A stretch of DNA of 64,000 bases from assembly GCF_029320955.1 (NCBI RefSeq), contig NZ_CP119757.1:5208001-5272000 (forward strand), given 5' to 3'. The notes below the pieces were generated by a model. It was not told the origin of the DNA and did not search any database. It worked only from the letters and a program-made list of their open reading frames with translations. The translations under genes were made by a program, and so were the position numbers. This DNA is from Flavobacterium sp. YJ01. Lineage in GTDB: Bacteria; Bacteroidota; Bacteroidia; Flavobacteriales; Flavobacteriaceae. Below are positions 43,987-52,874 of the stretch, one piece after another. Each line of letters starts with the position of its first letter. Within the stretch, counting starts at the first letter, position 1.

Positions 43987-44388
43987 TTACTTGTAAAATT
44001 TATATTCAATTCCAAATTTAAACACCGATGCCGGCGTAGATCTGGTGGGGAAAAAACGGACAATTAAAGTATCGCCGCTTTTTTTAGCTGTAATCTTATA
44101 GCCTCTGCCTTCCATGTAGGTGGAAGTTTTGTCCTGAGCATCTATAATTTCAATTTTGGCAGGATTTTTTGAAACCTTAAATATGGTATTATGTTTGTTT
44201 TCAAATATAAAAATATTTCCCTGTTTTTCAACTTCAATGTAATCTGCAGAAGCGGTATCCGAGCTCATGATCCGGTTAACTGCCCCTTCATTTAAATTAT
44301 AAGTGGTTTCAACCAATTTGCCATAGCCCGGTTTCGAACTGCAAGACATTAATACGGCCAATATGGGCAACAGCGCTTCTTTTTTCAT
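43987..44388 (-). CDS. Small lipoprotein, unknown
   Basis: A 133-residue lipoprotein: signal ALLPILAVLMSC with lipobox LMSC, then a mostly beta-stranded domain (NIFIFENKHNTIFKVSKN, KITAKKSGDTLIVRFFP). No family recognised. First gene of a two-gene unit. The 442 nt upstream (44389-44830) contain no convincing gene. Confidence 0.65.
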   Translation of the reverse strand: MKKEALLPILAVLMSCSSKPGYGKLVETTYNLNEGAVNRIMSSDTASADYIEVEKQGNIFIFENKHNTIFKVSKNPAKIEIIDAQDKTSTYMEGRGYKITAKKSGDTLIVRFFPTRSTPASVFKFGIEYKFYK

Positions 44389-44830
44389 TTAAACTTTTTT
44401 ACGTTAATAAAATATATCCTTCTGAACTAAAGTTTTATATGCGATTTGAAATAAGATCAAGAATTAAGTTTTCTTGGCATTATTGTCTGCTGTCAGAAGC
44501 ACAGCAGCAAATTTATTCTGTAAATATATCCGTATAATAATCTCGAGGTTACGGTTTTCCGTATTACAGCCAATACTAAAATGATGGCTGAATATACGAA
44601 TATTCGTCCGTATCTTCGGAATTTTTGGTGGAATCAGCCAAAAAAAGAAAGTAAGCGGATTTTGAGCCGCCAGTATCTGCATAGCTTTTTTTGATTTCCC
44701 GCAGAAAAAGGCATGGACTAAACAGCGTATATAAAACAGCCGAATTTAAATTACCGGACAGATCGTTTTTTTAGGGGCAGGAATTAAAAAAAATGGCTAA
44801 TTTTATAGGCAGCAATAAATAAAGTAAAGC
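44389..44830. other. Intergenic stretch without a recognisable gene
   Basis: About 440 nt, AT-rich, between divergent genes. It should carry both promoters. A 72-codon minus-strand frame (44464-44682) has no family or start signal and is not called. Confidence 0.5.
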
Positions 44831-45295
44831 ATGGCAATTGATTATCAGGACCCTAATGTTTTTGAGGCGGACTATATTTACCGCATCCAGACCTTTGAAA
44901 AGTACCTGGCGAGTCCGGCATCTTCGCCGCAGCATTATGCGAAATATAAAGCCGGTCTGATGCCCTATATTTTTTACGGGCATAACGTGGAGGGAGTCCT
45001 GGGCCTTTTCGAAAGGGAATTTCAGGAGGTCAGGTCCGGAATTGAAAACTATGAAAACGATAACCATAATGATTTTCCGATGCTCAAATCGTTTGTGAAC
45101 ACGGAACGGGAACTGCGCAGGATATTGGACGAGAGCCAGCTTAAGGACTATAAGGCATTATTGCAGCGCTCGTTCGAGAATCAGAAGCAGGATGTGAAAG
45201 CCGCGGCAGTGAGCCGTTTTTTTCTGTCCAGCCCGATATTGGAGAGCTATATTTTTCAGGTGGAGAAGATTTTCGGAAAAGGCATACTGGACTGA
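44831..45295 (+). CDS. Soluble helical protein, unknown
   Basis: A 154-residue, mostly helical protein (QDPNVFEADYIYRIQTFEKY, then ERELRRILDESQLKDYKALL, and SSPILESYIFQVEKIFGKGI). No signal peptide. No family recognised. Codon use and composition are like the neighbouring 45-52 kb genes. It may form a unit with the following small genes on the same strand. Confidence 0.65.
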   Translation: MAIDYQDPNVFEADYIYRIQTFEKYLASPASSPQHYAKYKAGLMPYIFYGHNVEGVLGLFEREFQEVRSGIENYENDNHNDFPMLKSFVNTERELRRILDESQLKDYKALLQRSFENQKQDVKAAAVSRFFLSSPILESYIFQVEKIFGKGILD

Positions 45296-45367
45296 TTTCG
45301 GATTTCGGATTTTCTGCCAGGATTTCCAGAACAGTTGGCGGCCTTTTGATCTCATAATTTTCGATTT

Positions 45368-45760
45368 ATGGAACTGCATTTTGAAGATTTTGCGCTTACG
45401 GTCAGAGCCGGAGATCTGGACGTGCCTTACGGCCTGAGTGACGAGGCCCTTTTTTTATCCGTGCGCAGCCATTTGGCGGGACTGCTGGGTTTCAGAGGCA
45501 CAGAAATTTTCTGTTTTGGACCGGCGCCGGATAATACAGCCGACGGACAGGATGCGCTTCTGGAAAACGGCGTTTTTTACCGCATCATCGCCTATGGGAA
45601 GAACCTGGGGATCGACGGGCAAAGCACTGCCCAGGAAATCCTTGAAGGGTACAGGTTCCTTGTTGAAAATTTCGAGCCGAGATGGGCTTCAGTCTTCATT
45701 GAAGAGGGGTTGGAGAAAAGGGAAGTGACCATCGAGCTGATGTACCAGGAAGCATTTTGA
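45368..45760 (+). CDS. Small soluble protein, unknown
   Basis: A 130-residue acidic protein with a hydrophobic core pattern (HLAGLLGFRGTEIFCFGPAP, GVFYRIIAYGKNLGIDGQ, ASVFIEEGLEKREVTIELMY). No family recognised. It ends 14 nt before the DUF1810 start and is probably cotranscribed with it. Confidence 0.65.
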   Translation: MELHFEDFALTVRAGDLDVPYGLSDEALFLSVRSHLAGLLGFRGTEIFCFGPAPDNTADGQDALLENGVFYRIIAYGKNLGIDGQSTAQEILEGYRFLVENFEPRWASVFIEEGLEKREVTIELMYQEAF

Positions 45761-45774
45761 AAAAGCAATCAGTT

Positions 45775-46209
45775 ATGGATTTGGATGAAGGCATTGAAAG
45801 ATTTCTGCGGGCACAGGAAAATGTGCATAAGCAGGCACTGGATGAAATAAAAAAAGGAAAAAAGCAGAGCCATTGGATGTGGTTTGTATTTCCCCAGATC
45901 AGAGGCCTGGGATTTACGGACTATAACATATATTTTGGATTGAAGGACCTTACTGAAGCCGTGCAGTATCTGAATGATCCCGTACTGGGAAAACGGCTGG
46001 TCGAAATTTCAGAAGCGGTTCTGGCGCTGGATGGTAAAAGCGCATTGGAAGTTTTCGGCAGGCCTGACCAGCGCAAGCTCAAGTCCTGCATGACCCTGTT
46101 CAGCCTGATTCCCGGCGCAGATCCTGTTTTCCAGAAAGTATTGGAAAAATATTATAGCGGCCAGTTGGATGATAAAACCATGGCAGTATTGGAGGCGCAA
46201 AGCCAGTAG
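45775..46209 (+). CDS. DUF1810 family protein
   Basis: A 144-residue protein with the DUF1810 signature: IERFLRAQENVHKQALDEIK, the KKQSHWMWFVFPQIRGLG block, YFGLKDLTEAVQYLNDPVLG and KLKSCMTLFSLIPG. ATG 45775 is preferred to the TTG at 45757, which overlaps the previous stop. DUF1810 folds as an all-helical domain (calpastatin-like superfamily); the function is unknown. Confidence 0.88.
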   Translation: MDLDEGIERFLRAQENVHKQALDEIKKGKKQSHWMWFVFPQIRGLGFTDYNIYFGLKDLTEAVQYLNDPVLGKRLVEISEAVLALDGKSALEVFGRPDQRKLKSCMTLFSLIPGADPVFQKVLEKYYSGQLDDKTMAVLEAQSQ

Positions 46210-46245
46210 GGGTAATTTCAATTCCGCAGCCATAGAAATGGGATC

Positions 46246-46689
46246 TCACAGCTCAACGTAGATTATTTTTACATTTACCCGATGCTCGTCGATCAGCTTG
46301 TCTATTTCGCTTCTCAACTGCCCGTATCTGAGTTCGGACTGCTGCTGGTCCTCGATGCTTTCCAGCCGCAGCCTTTCCCTTCTTTCATCAGGGGTTTCGT
46401 GTGCCGGAGAAGCCTTTTGGCAGCCGGTTTCCTTAACGCCGCTTTCCGCGTTTTCCAGCGCCCGTTTTTCCATTTCCCTTTCGGCCTCTCTTGAATCCCT
46501 GCGGCACTGGATCATATAGTCCTTAAGCAGCGCGATGCACCTTTGGACATGCTCGCCAAAGCCGCTGTCTTCATCCAGGAGTTCATGGGGATAGGTGTAA
46601 CTCAAGATCTCCATTCTGGAGTGCAGGTCAATCTTAAAGTAGTCTATAAATTCCCCGTTTGTGACCCCGTTAAACTTATCGATTTCCAT
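46246..46689 (-). CDS. Charged soluble protein, unknown
   Basis: A 147-residue highly charged protein: N-terminal helices (EIDKFNGVTNGEFIDYFKID), a predicted coiled-coil middle (RRDSREAEREMEKRALENAE, then PDERRERLRLESIEDQQQSE) and a C-terminal strand. No family recognised. It starts 13 nt after the YedK gene stop on the same strand and is probably cotranscribed. Confidence 0.65.
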   Translation of the reverse strand: MEIDKFNGVTNGEFIDYFKIDLHSRMEILSYTYPHELLDEDSGFGEHVQRCIALLKDYMIQCRRDSREAEREMEKRALENAESGVKETGCQKASPAHETPDERRERLRLESIEDQQQSELRYGQLRSEIDKLIDEHRVNVKIIYVEL

Positions 46690-46702
46690 AGCATTGTCTG
46701 TA

Positions 46703-47326
46703 TTAGATTTGAAAGCCGATCAGGTTTCCCTGATAGGGAAAAGCGAAATCCTCGATTTTCACCGACTGGTCCAGCCATGCGGATTCATCCTGGCGTTTGA
46801 GCATAATAGGCATCCTGAGCTTATGGTTATGGATGTACTGCATCAGATCGTTGGCTTTTGTGGTCACCATGGTGTAGGTATTTTTAATCTCATCCGTCAC
46901 AGGATCTGTCCATGAGGAATACAGGCCTGCAAAAGTAAAGATTTCATCATCCTGGGAATTGATCTGGTATCTGTCCTTGCTTTTTCCCTTCTGGTCATTC
47001 CAATGCCACTCGTAATAGGCAGAGGCGATTATCAGGCAGCGGTTATGGGTGATATTTTTGAAGGAGGCCTTTTCGTCTATGCTTTCAATCCTTGCATTGA
47101 GCGTGTTTTTCCTGAACTCGATATCCTTTGCCCATGACGGCAGCAGGCCCCATGTATAATCCGTTGTGATCAGATGCGGAGAGGAATTGAGTATGACAGG
47201 AATATTGGGATGGGAAAACCCATTTATGAAGTCAGACTGCAGGTAGGTCTCCTCATTATCGAGCTCGGCGTTAAATCGTCTTTTGAGATCTTCTATAGAG
47301 GCATTCTGCTGGGTATAATAGCACAT
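46703..47326 (-). CDS. SOS-response-associated peptidase (YedK/HMCES-type, SRAP)
   Basis: A 207-residue SRAP protein. The catalytic Cys2 follows the initiator Met (MCYYTQQ). Other active-site elements are NTLNARIESIDEKASFK (Asn), SAYYEWHWND (Glu) and YIHNHKLRMPIML (His). In this family the Cys forms a thiazolidine DNA-protein crosslink that shields abasic sites in single-stranded DNA. Here it lies near a DnaE2/DinB translesion cassette on the same strand, which fits a damage-response role. No LexA is encoded nearby. Confidence 0.92.
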   Translation of the reverse strand: MCYYTQQNASIEDLKRRFNAELDNEETYLQSDFINGFSHPNIPVILNSSPHLITTDYTWGLLPSWAKDIEFRKNTLNARIESIDEKASFKNITHNRCLIIASAYYEWHWNDQKGKSKDRYQINSQDDEIFTFAGLYSSWTDPVTDEIKNTYTMVTTKANDLMQYIHNHKLRMPIMLKRQDESAWLDQSVKIEDFAFPYQGNLIGFQI

Positions 47327-47431
47327 AAATTTCGTTTTTAGGGCTGTTTAAAATGTCTTATACTGACACAAATATGCCCTTAAAAGGGCTTCTGTGTTTT
47401 CCATTGCGCTTAAGTTTGACAAAACGATCTT

Positions 47432-47587
47432 ATGGAATCATACCCAATAGACATTAAGCGCATTGAAAGGCTTTTAAGAGAAAACCAGCAGCGAAAAAGG
47501 ATGCTTCGGGAAAGAAACAGCACCAGACTGATGTGCTTCATGCTGTTTTTTCTGTTTGTTTTCTTTATTCTTCTCTATCAAATTTAA
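47432..47587 (+). CDS. 51-residue single-pass membrane protein
   Basis: ATG 47432 to TAA 47587 encodes 51 residues: a charged N-terminal helix (MESYPIDIKRIERLLRENQQ, then Arg/Lys-rich) and one C-terminal membrane helix (CFMLFFLFVFFILLYQI). It is flanked by the divergent YedK gene and the convergent DnaE2 gene. The abrupt polar-to-hydrophobic split and good ATG support coding; no homologue is recognised. It is shorter than usual annotation cut-offs. Confidence 0.6.
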   Translation: MESYPIDIKRIERLLRENQQRKRMLRERNSTRLMCFMLFFLFVFFILLYQI

Positions 47588-47618
47588 TTCATAATTAGGA
47601 CTTTACATAAATAAATGC

Positions 47619-50600
47619 CTAAAATTTCATTCTGTGGCGCGGCAGATTGATTTCATGCTCCTGCGGATAAGGCTGGCGGTGGGTGCTGCTGACATCCTGT
47701 TTGATATTATGCTGGGTGGTAAACCTCTTGTCCGAATCCGAATATCTGGGATCGGGGATGAAAGGCATTTTTGTTAATTTGGAAACGGTGATTGTAGGAA
47801 AATGATAGTCAATTTCCACGATTCCGCGCATCAGGTAGCATCCGCCTCCCTGAAAAGGATAATTGGCAAGACTGTCCGGGAAGTGGGCTGTATCAAAATA
47901 AGCGCCCTCATGATCGATCCATGTCCCGAAATACATATTGCCCCTTTTTGTCGGGACCTGCTTGGTCGAGATCAGATAAGCCAGCATGCGGACCTCTTTT
48001 TTATGGTGTTTCAAAAGATCACGTACCATCACATCTCCGCGGTGTCTGGTCTTAAGCAGATCAAAAACGGTGCAGGATATGGGAAAATTCAAAAGCTCGA
48101 TCTCATCAAAAGCATCCTCAAAAACCGAACGCTCCAGAACAGGCAGCTTAAACTCTTTTGCCGGTTCGCGGATCAGCATCAGCCCGCGGTTTTCCGGCTT
48201 GAAATTGTTCATCAGAAGGCTGACCTGCACCAGCAGCTGGTTTTTGGTCTTGCCTGTAAAGCGGAATGCGCCTATAAAAATCAGCACCTTTACATTCTCA
48301 ATTCCCATCGGCACCCTGTTTATGAAATCTTCCAGCGATTTATAAAGGCCGTTTCTTTCGCGTTCATAGGCGATGAACTGCGAGAGTTTGGAATCCAGGC
48401 CCTGCAGGTGCATAAAGCCCAGATAGATATCGATGCCGTAAAGCGAAGTCTGATAATCGCTTCTGTTAACGCAGGGCGTATGGATAACCGCGCCGGCCAT
48501 TCTGGCTTCGTGCACGTAGATTTCAGTGCGGTAAAACCCTCCCTGATTGTTGATCACGGCCACCATGAATTCAATAGGGTAATGCACCTTGAGGTAAAGG
48601 CTCTGATAGCTTTCCACGGCGTAGGATGCGGAGTGCGCCTTGCAGAAGGAATAGCCCGCAAAGGATTCGATCTGGCGGTAGATCTCGCGGCTCAGCGTTT
48701 CGGGATGCCCTTTTGCGGCTGCAGCGATAAAGAAATCATCCTTTACTTTCTGAAGCGCCGCTTTTGAGCGTCCCTTGCCCGACATGGCGCGCCTCAGGAT
48801 ATCTCCGTCAGCGGCCGAGAGCCCGCCGTAATGAAGTGCAATCTTGATCACGTCTTCCTGATAGACCATAATGCCGTAGGTTTCCCCCAGCTGCTGCTCG
48901 AATACGGGATGGAAATACTCAAATTTTGACGGGTTGTTATGCCGGAAGATGTATTCCTTCATCATACCGGACTGCGCCACACCGGGACGGATAATGGATG
49001 AGGCGGCCACAAGGGTTTTGTAGTTGTCGCATTTCAGGCGGCGCAAAAGCCCGCGCATGGCGGGGCTCTCGATGTAAAAGCATCCGATGGTTCTCCCTTC
49101 CGCCAGATACACGTTTGCGGACTCTTCGTTTTTGGAGAGTCTCGTGTCACGGATATTGATGCGCAGTCCTCTGTTCTGCTCAATTATTTTCACGGTATCA
49201 TCAATATGCCCGATGCCGCGCTGGCTCAGGATGTCGAATTTATCAAAACCGATATCCTCAGCGGTATGCATGTCAAAAAGCACAATGGGGAACCCTTTCG
49301 GAGGCATTTCCAGAGGGGTATAGTCGGTAAGGGGCTCTTCGGAGATCAGAATCCCGCAGGAATGCATGCTTCTCATATTGGGATATTTCTCCAGCATCAT
49401 GCCGTATTCCTGAACCAATTTTACAATGGAATTGGGCTCATGGAATTTCATGGGATTTTTGGCCAGCAGGTCAAGCTCGTCTTTCGGAAGTCCGAATACC
49501 TTGCCGACTTCGCGGAATATGGAGCGGTACTTGAATTCCACGTTCGTGCCGCAGAAAGCCACATTCTCATAGCCGTAGCGGTCGAAGATGTATTTCAAAA
49601 TGACATCCCTTTCCTGCCACGACCAGTCAATATCGAAATCGGGAGGGCTCTTGCGGTTCTCGTTCAGAAACCGCTCAAAATACAGATCAAGCTCCAACGG
49701 GCATATGTCCGTTATTCCAAGGCAGTAGGCGATGATGCTGTTGGCGCCGCTTCCCCTTCCGATGTGCATAAAGCCCCGGCTGTTGCTGTAGCGTATGATA
49801 TCCCAGGTGATCAGGAAATAGCCGCTGAATTCCAGATCGTTGATCACTTTGAGCTCTTTTTCCACGCGGGCTTTCGCTTCAGGGTTATGGCGTCCGTACC
49901 GCCAGACAAGGCCTTCTTCGGCAAGAGTGGTCAGAAGGGCAATATCTCCTGCTTTGTTTTTGGTGTAATGCTTTTTGTTTTTCGGGCTCTGGAAATCATA
50001 CTCGAAATTGCAGTGCCCAATGATATATCGGGTATTTTCGATGATCTCGGGATAGTCTTTATACAAGGCAATAAGTTCCGCTTCAGGAATCATCACATCC
50101 GATTTCCTGCAGCAGTCCTCAGGTGTGAGTTTGGACAGCAGATCATTGAGGTCAACTGCGCGCAGGATCCTGTGCAGATTGTATTCCCTTTTGGTGCGGA
50201 ACACCACGGGCTGCAGGATAACCATTTTGGAAATCCTCTTTTTAAGCTCGGGCATGATAAGCCTCGTGAGCTGGTCGGGCCGAATGCCTATAAATTCATT
50301 TTCGCTGAGTTCCAAAGGGGCATTTTCCAGAGCATAGATAAAATACACCGAATCAAAAGCGGGCGCCTTTTCAGGCAGCGCAGCGCCTGAGAAATTATGG
50401 CCGGTGAGAAACCGGTTCATTTGGGCCAGACCTTCCGCATTTTTGGCAAGCCCGATATAGCGCAGGCGGTGGGCACAGCGGAATTCGATTCCAACGAGCG
50501 GCTTTATGCCCAGGGCCTGGCAGCCTTTTATGAAATCATAAATGCCCGTTACGGTATTGATATCGGTCAGCGCTGCCGCGGTAATGCCGCATTCTCCTGC

Positions 50601-50672
50601 CTGTCTTATCAGATCATCCAGGGGAATAGTGCCGTAGCGGAGCGAATGAAAAGAGTGGCAGTTGAGAAGCAT
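47619..50672 (-). CDS. DNA polymerase III alpha-like error-prone polymerase (DnaE2/ImuC-type)
   Basis: A 1017-residue C-family polymerase. N-terminal PHP domain: LNCHSFHSLRYGTIPLDDLI, where the usual first His of the HxH site is Asn, so the PHP metal site is degenerate. Palm: NRKSPPDFDIDWSWQERDVI with the two catalytic Asp, and a later GFDKFDILSQRGIG Asp; the AHSASYAVESYQSLYLK and helix-hairpin-helix regions follow. It is about 150 residues shorter than replicative DnaE, as DnaE2/ImuC is. It starts 3 nt after the DinB-type gene stop. The pair forms a translesion cassette; no ImuA/ImuB protein is seen, DinB taking that place. Confidence 0.9.
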   Translation of the reverse strand: MLLNCHSFHSLRYGTIPLDDLIRQAGECGITAAALTDINTVTGIYDFIKGCQALGIKPLVGIEFRCAHRLRYIGLAKNAEGLAQMNRFLTGHNFSGAALPEKAPAFDSVYFIYALENAPLELSENEFIGIRPDQLTRLIMPELKKRISKMVILQPVVFRTKREYNLHRILRAVDLNDLLSKLTPEDCCRKSDVMIPEAELIALYKDYPEIIENTRYIIGHCNFEYDFQSPKNKKHYTKNKAGDIALLTTLAEEGLVWRYGRHNPEAKARVEKELKVINDLEFSGYFLITWDIIRYSNSRGFMHIGRGSGANSIIAYCLGITDICPLELDLYFERFLNENRKSPPDFDIDWSWQERDVILKYIFDRYGYENVAFCGTNVEFKYRSIFREVGKVFGLPKDELDLLAKNPMKFHEPNSIVKLVQEYGMMLEKYPNMRSMHSCGILISEEPLTDYTPLEMPPKGFPIVLFDMHTAEDIGFDKFDILSQRGIGHIDDTVKIIEQNRGLRINIRDTRLSKNEESANVYLAEGRTIGCFYIESPAMRGLLRRLKCDNYKTLVAASSIIRPGVAQSGMMKEYIFRHNNPSKFEYFHPVFEQQLGETYGIMVYQEDVIKIALHYGGLSAADGDILRRAMSGKGRSKAALQKVKDDFFIAAAAKGHPETLSREIYRQIESFAGYSFCKAHSASYAVESYQSLYLKVHYPIEFMVAVINNQGGFYRTEIYVHEARMAGAVIHTPCVNRSDYQTSLYGIDIYLGFMHLQGLDSKLSQFIAYERERNGLYKSLEDFINRVPMGIENVKVLIFIGAFRFTGKTKNQLLVQVSLLMNNFKPENRGLMLIREPAKEFKLPVLERSVFEDAFDEIELLNFPISCTVFDLLKTRHRGDVMVRDLLKHHKKEVRMLAYLISTKQVPTKRGNMYFGTWIDHEGAYFDTAHFPDSLANYPFQGGGCYLMRGIVEIDYHFPTITVSKLTKMPFIPDPRYSDSDKRFTTQHNIKQDVSSTHRQPYPQEHEINLPRHRMKF

Positions 50673-50675
50673 GAT

Positions 50676-51857
50676 TTATTTTTTACGTTTTAGAATTTCG
50701 TCTTTGTTATTGGGTTTGAACGATGCGCCGGCGCACCGCATCACGGCATCAAAGCCGTAACGGTTCTTCATTCTGTCCATGGCCTGATACAGGGCAAGCA
50801 TTTCCTCGGTATCATTGAACAGGTCAATCTGATAGGTTCCCCTGACCAGCCCGCTGAAGCGCACCCCGATAAGGCGCAGCCTCATGCGGCGCTGGTAGAG
50901 CCTCTCAAAGAGATCCGTCACCGTCTGGTTCAGGATATGGTCGGCCGAGGTGTACTGGACTCTGGACTGCTTGGTTTCGGTATCGAAGTTGGCGTAGCGT
51001 ATTTTGACAGTCACCGTTGAAGCGAGCCACTCTTCGGCGCGCAGCTCGTAGGCCAGCTTTTCAACCATTCCCTGCAGGATCCTGCTGAGTTTCAATATAT
51101 CAATGGTATCCTGGGAGAAGGTGTGCTCGGTGGAAATGGACTTTCTTTCCGTGTATGGCTCCACAGGCGTGTTGTCGATGCCGTTGGCTTTCTTCCAGAG
51201 TTCGGTGCCGTTTTTTCCGATCATCTGCTGCAGGGACTCGGCTGGCATTTCGGAGAGCGTGCGGATGGTGCGGATGCCGATTCTCGAAAGGAGCTCAAAG
51301 GTTTTCTGTCCGACCATCGGAATTTTTCTAATGGAGAGCGGGTTCAGGAAGGACTGCACCAGATGCTCCGGGATTTCAAGGTTCTGCTTCTGCTTGCCTT
51401 CGCCCGTGCCGATTTTCGATACGGTCTTGTTGACCGAAAGGGCAAAGGTGAGGGGCAGGCCCGTTTCCTTTGTGATTCGCTGCGCCAGCTCATCTGTCCA
51501 TTTGTAGCTTCCGTAGAAACGGTCCATGCCGGTGATGTCGAGATAGAACTCGTCGATGCTGGCCTTTTCCACCACGGGCGCCTTTTCCTGGATGATTTCG
51601 GTGATGTCATGGGAGAGCCTCGAGTAGAGCTCCATGTCGCCCTTCATGATTTTGGCCTGAGGGCAGAGCTTCATGGCCATGTGTATGGGCATGGCCGAAC
51701 GCACGCCGAATTTACGGGCTTCGTAGGAGCAGGACGCCACAACGCCCCTGTCCCCGCCGCCGATAATAAGCGGTATTCCGTTAAGTTCAGAATTAATCAG
51801 TCTTTCGCAGGAGACGAAAAACGTGTTCATGTCGATGTGTACAATTGCCCGGTTCAT
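50676..51857 (-). CDS. Y-family DNA polymerase (DinB/Pol IV-type)
   Basis: A 393-residue polymerase from ATG 51857 (MNRAIVHIDMNTFFVSCERL), preferred to the longer open frame. Catalytic residues: Asp in HIDMNTFFVS, and Asp-Glu in KASIDEFYLDITGMD. The thumb helix-hairpin-helix (IPMVGQKTFELLSRIG) and little-finger domain are complete. A beta-clamp motif QIDLF occurs in RGTYQIDLFNDTE. It is the first gene of an operon with the DnaE2-type polymerase and should bypass DNA lesions. A palindrome at 51886 may be its damage-response operator. Confidence 0.93.
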   Translation of the reverse strand: MNRAIVHIDMNTFFVSCERLINSELNGIPLIIGGGDRGVVASCSYEARKFGVRSAMPIHMAMKLCPQAKIMKGDMELYSRLSHDITEIIQEKAPVVEKASIDEFYLDITGMDRFYGSYKWTDELAQRITKETGLPLTFALSVNKTVSKIGTGEGKQKQNLEIPEHLVQSFLNPLSIRKIPMVGQKTFELLSRIGIRTIRTLSEMPAESLQQMIGKNGTELWKKANGIDNTPVEPYTERKSISTEHTFSQDTIDILKLSRILQGMVEKLAYELRAEEWLASTVTVKIRYANFDTETKQSRVQYTSADHILNQTVTDLFERLYQRRMRLRLIGVRFSGLVRGTYQIDLFNDTEEMLALYQAMDRMKNRYGFDAVMRCAGASFKPNNKDEILKRKK

Positions 51858-51885
51858 AATCTTGATCATTTTATGCTTATCAAAA

Positions 51886-51901
51886 TTAGTACAGGTAGTA
51901 A
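51886..51901 (-). promoter_or_regulatory. Imperfect palindrome upstream of dinB, operator candidate
   Basis: TTAGTAC-AG-GTAGTAA is a 7-2-7 inverted repeat with one mismatch, 28 nt from the dinB start codon. The position suits a repressor site for a damage-inducible operon. No cognate LexA or S24 repressor gene is present in this window. Confidence 0.4.
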
Positions 51902-52290
51902 CAATTTTTAAAAATTTAATGTTCCAAATAATAACAAAATTCAAAAATCCTTATTTTTCAGGGCATACGAAAAACCGCTTTTTTATTGATAAGATGCTTT
52001 ATTCAGAATTTTCAGCGAGGATGCTTTTTGTAAACCAGTCACAGCTAATTTTAGAAATACTGCTGTTGGTTTTTGAATTTTTCCTATTGAAATGTACAAA
52101 TCGTTTAATTATAGTCAATTGTAAAGCGCTGTTTACTGTTTTATTTGGGTAAAATTTGTATATTTGAGAGGTATTAACCGCTTCACGGTTATAATTCAAT
52201 CGTTTATCGATTTACAAAGATTTATATGGCTATATAGACTTTTGCAGATTCTTAGATTCTTGTCTTCTGTACTGCAAAAAAATATAGTCC
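51902..52290. other. Intergenic stretch between dinB and the response-regulator gene
   Basis: About 390 nt of AT-rich DNA. A TATATTTG string at 52159-52166 fits the TAnnTTTG -7 consensus and a small hairpin (AACCG-CTTCA-CGGTT) lies at about 52176-52190; both could belong to the leader of the 52291 gene. No gene is seen. Confidence 0.4.
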
Positions 52291-52764
52291 ATGTCCAAAC
52301 TACATAAATCCCAGAAAGTTATATTTATAGCTGATGACGACGAAGACGACAGAATGCTGTTTTTAGATGCCCTCGAGGATTTAAACCTGCCGGCTGCCGT
52401 AAAGGCCGCCTGTGACGGACAGGAACTGCTCAATACCCTTGAGAAGACCGCAGACCGCCTGCCTGATATGATTTTTCTGGATATCAATATGCCCATCAAA
52501 AATGGATTTGACTGCCTTGCGGAAATCCGCAGCAGGGAAGATGCCCTGAAAGAAGTGAAGATCATCATGCTTTCCACAAGCAAAAGCCCTGACAATATCG
52601 AGCTCTGCCATAAACTCGGCGCTGATTTGTACGCTGTGGAACCCAGCAGTTTTCAGGGGCTGAACGACCTGCTGCAGAAAGTATTTGAAATGGACTGGAG
52701 CAGTTTTAAAAAAAGCAGCAATAAATTCCTGCTTGCCTCAGCAGGATATCCGAATTACGCTTAG
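52291..52764 (+). CDS. Single-domain response regulator with Lys-to-Glu change
   Basis: A 157-residue stand-alone receiver (Rcp1-like). Acidic pocket ADDDEDDRM (residues 14-22), phospho-acceptor Asp64 in MIFLDINMPIKNG, and IIMLSTSKS (Thr/Ser switch). In the conserved strand that usually reads YxVKPSSF the sequence is YAVEPSSF, so the near-invariant Lys is Glu117. No output domain. Such regulators in Flavobacteria often work with orphan hybrid kinases. The changed Lys suggests altered phosphorylation signalling. The C-terminal tail (SSFKKSSNKFLLASAGYPNY) is unusual. Confidence 0.88.
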   Translation: MSKLHKSQKVIFIADDDEDDRMLFLDALEDLNLPAAVKAACDGQELLNTLEKTADRLPDMIFLDINMPIKNGFDCLAEIRSREDALKEVKIIMLSTSKSPDNIELCHKLGADLYAVEPSSFQGLNDLLQKVFEMDWSSFKKSSNKFLLASAGYPNYA

Positions 52765-52790
52765 GGAACGATAATTGTATATGATAATAT

Positions 52791-52874
52791 TTTTTTGGAG
52801 CTTTTTCCCGCTATCCGCTCCAATCTTTTGCGCCGGACCCCGGCGCGGAAGGATTTCCGCTTCTATCGGGGCTA
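52791..52874 (+). repeat. 84-bp dispersed direct repeat, copy 1
   Basis: From TTTTTTGGAG to GGGGCTA. It contains internal inverted pieces (GGAGC/GCTCC; GCGCCGG/CCGGCGC around a 2-nt loop) and matches 54209-54291 with only a few differences. It starts 26 nt after the response-regulator stop. The palindromic GC core looks like an intergenic repeat family of Flavobacterium. Confidence 0.85.

Noticed and set aside
44464..44682. 72-codon minus-strand frame in the 44.4-44.8 kb gap
   Set aside because: No start signal, odd composition and no family.
49206..50390. Long open frame (394 codons) on the plus strand within the DnaE2 gene
   Set aside because: It is antisense to a clear polymerase gene; its codons are constrained by the real frame and it has no family signature.
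51123..51911. Plus-strand open frame of 262 codons opposite dinB
   Set aside because: Antisense to a well-supported Y-family polymerase with all catalytic motifs; no own start signal or family.
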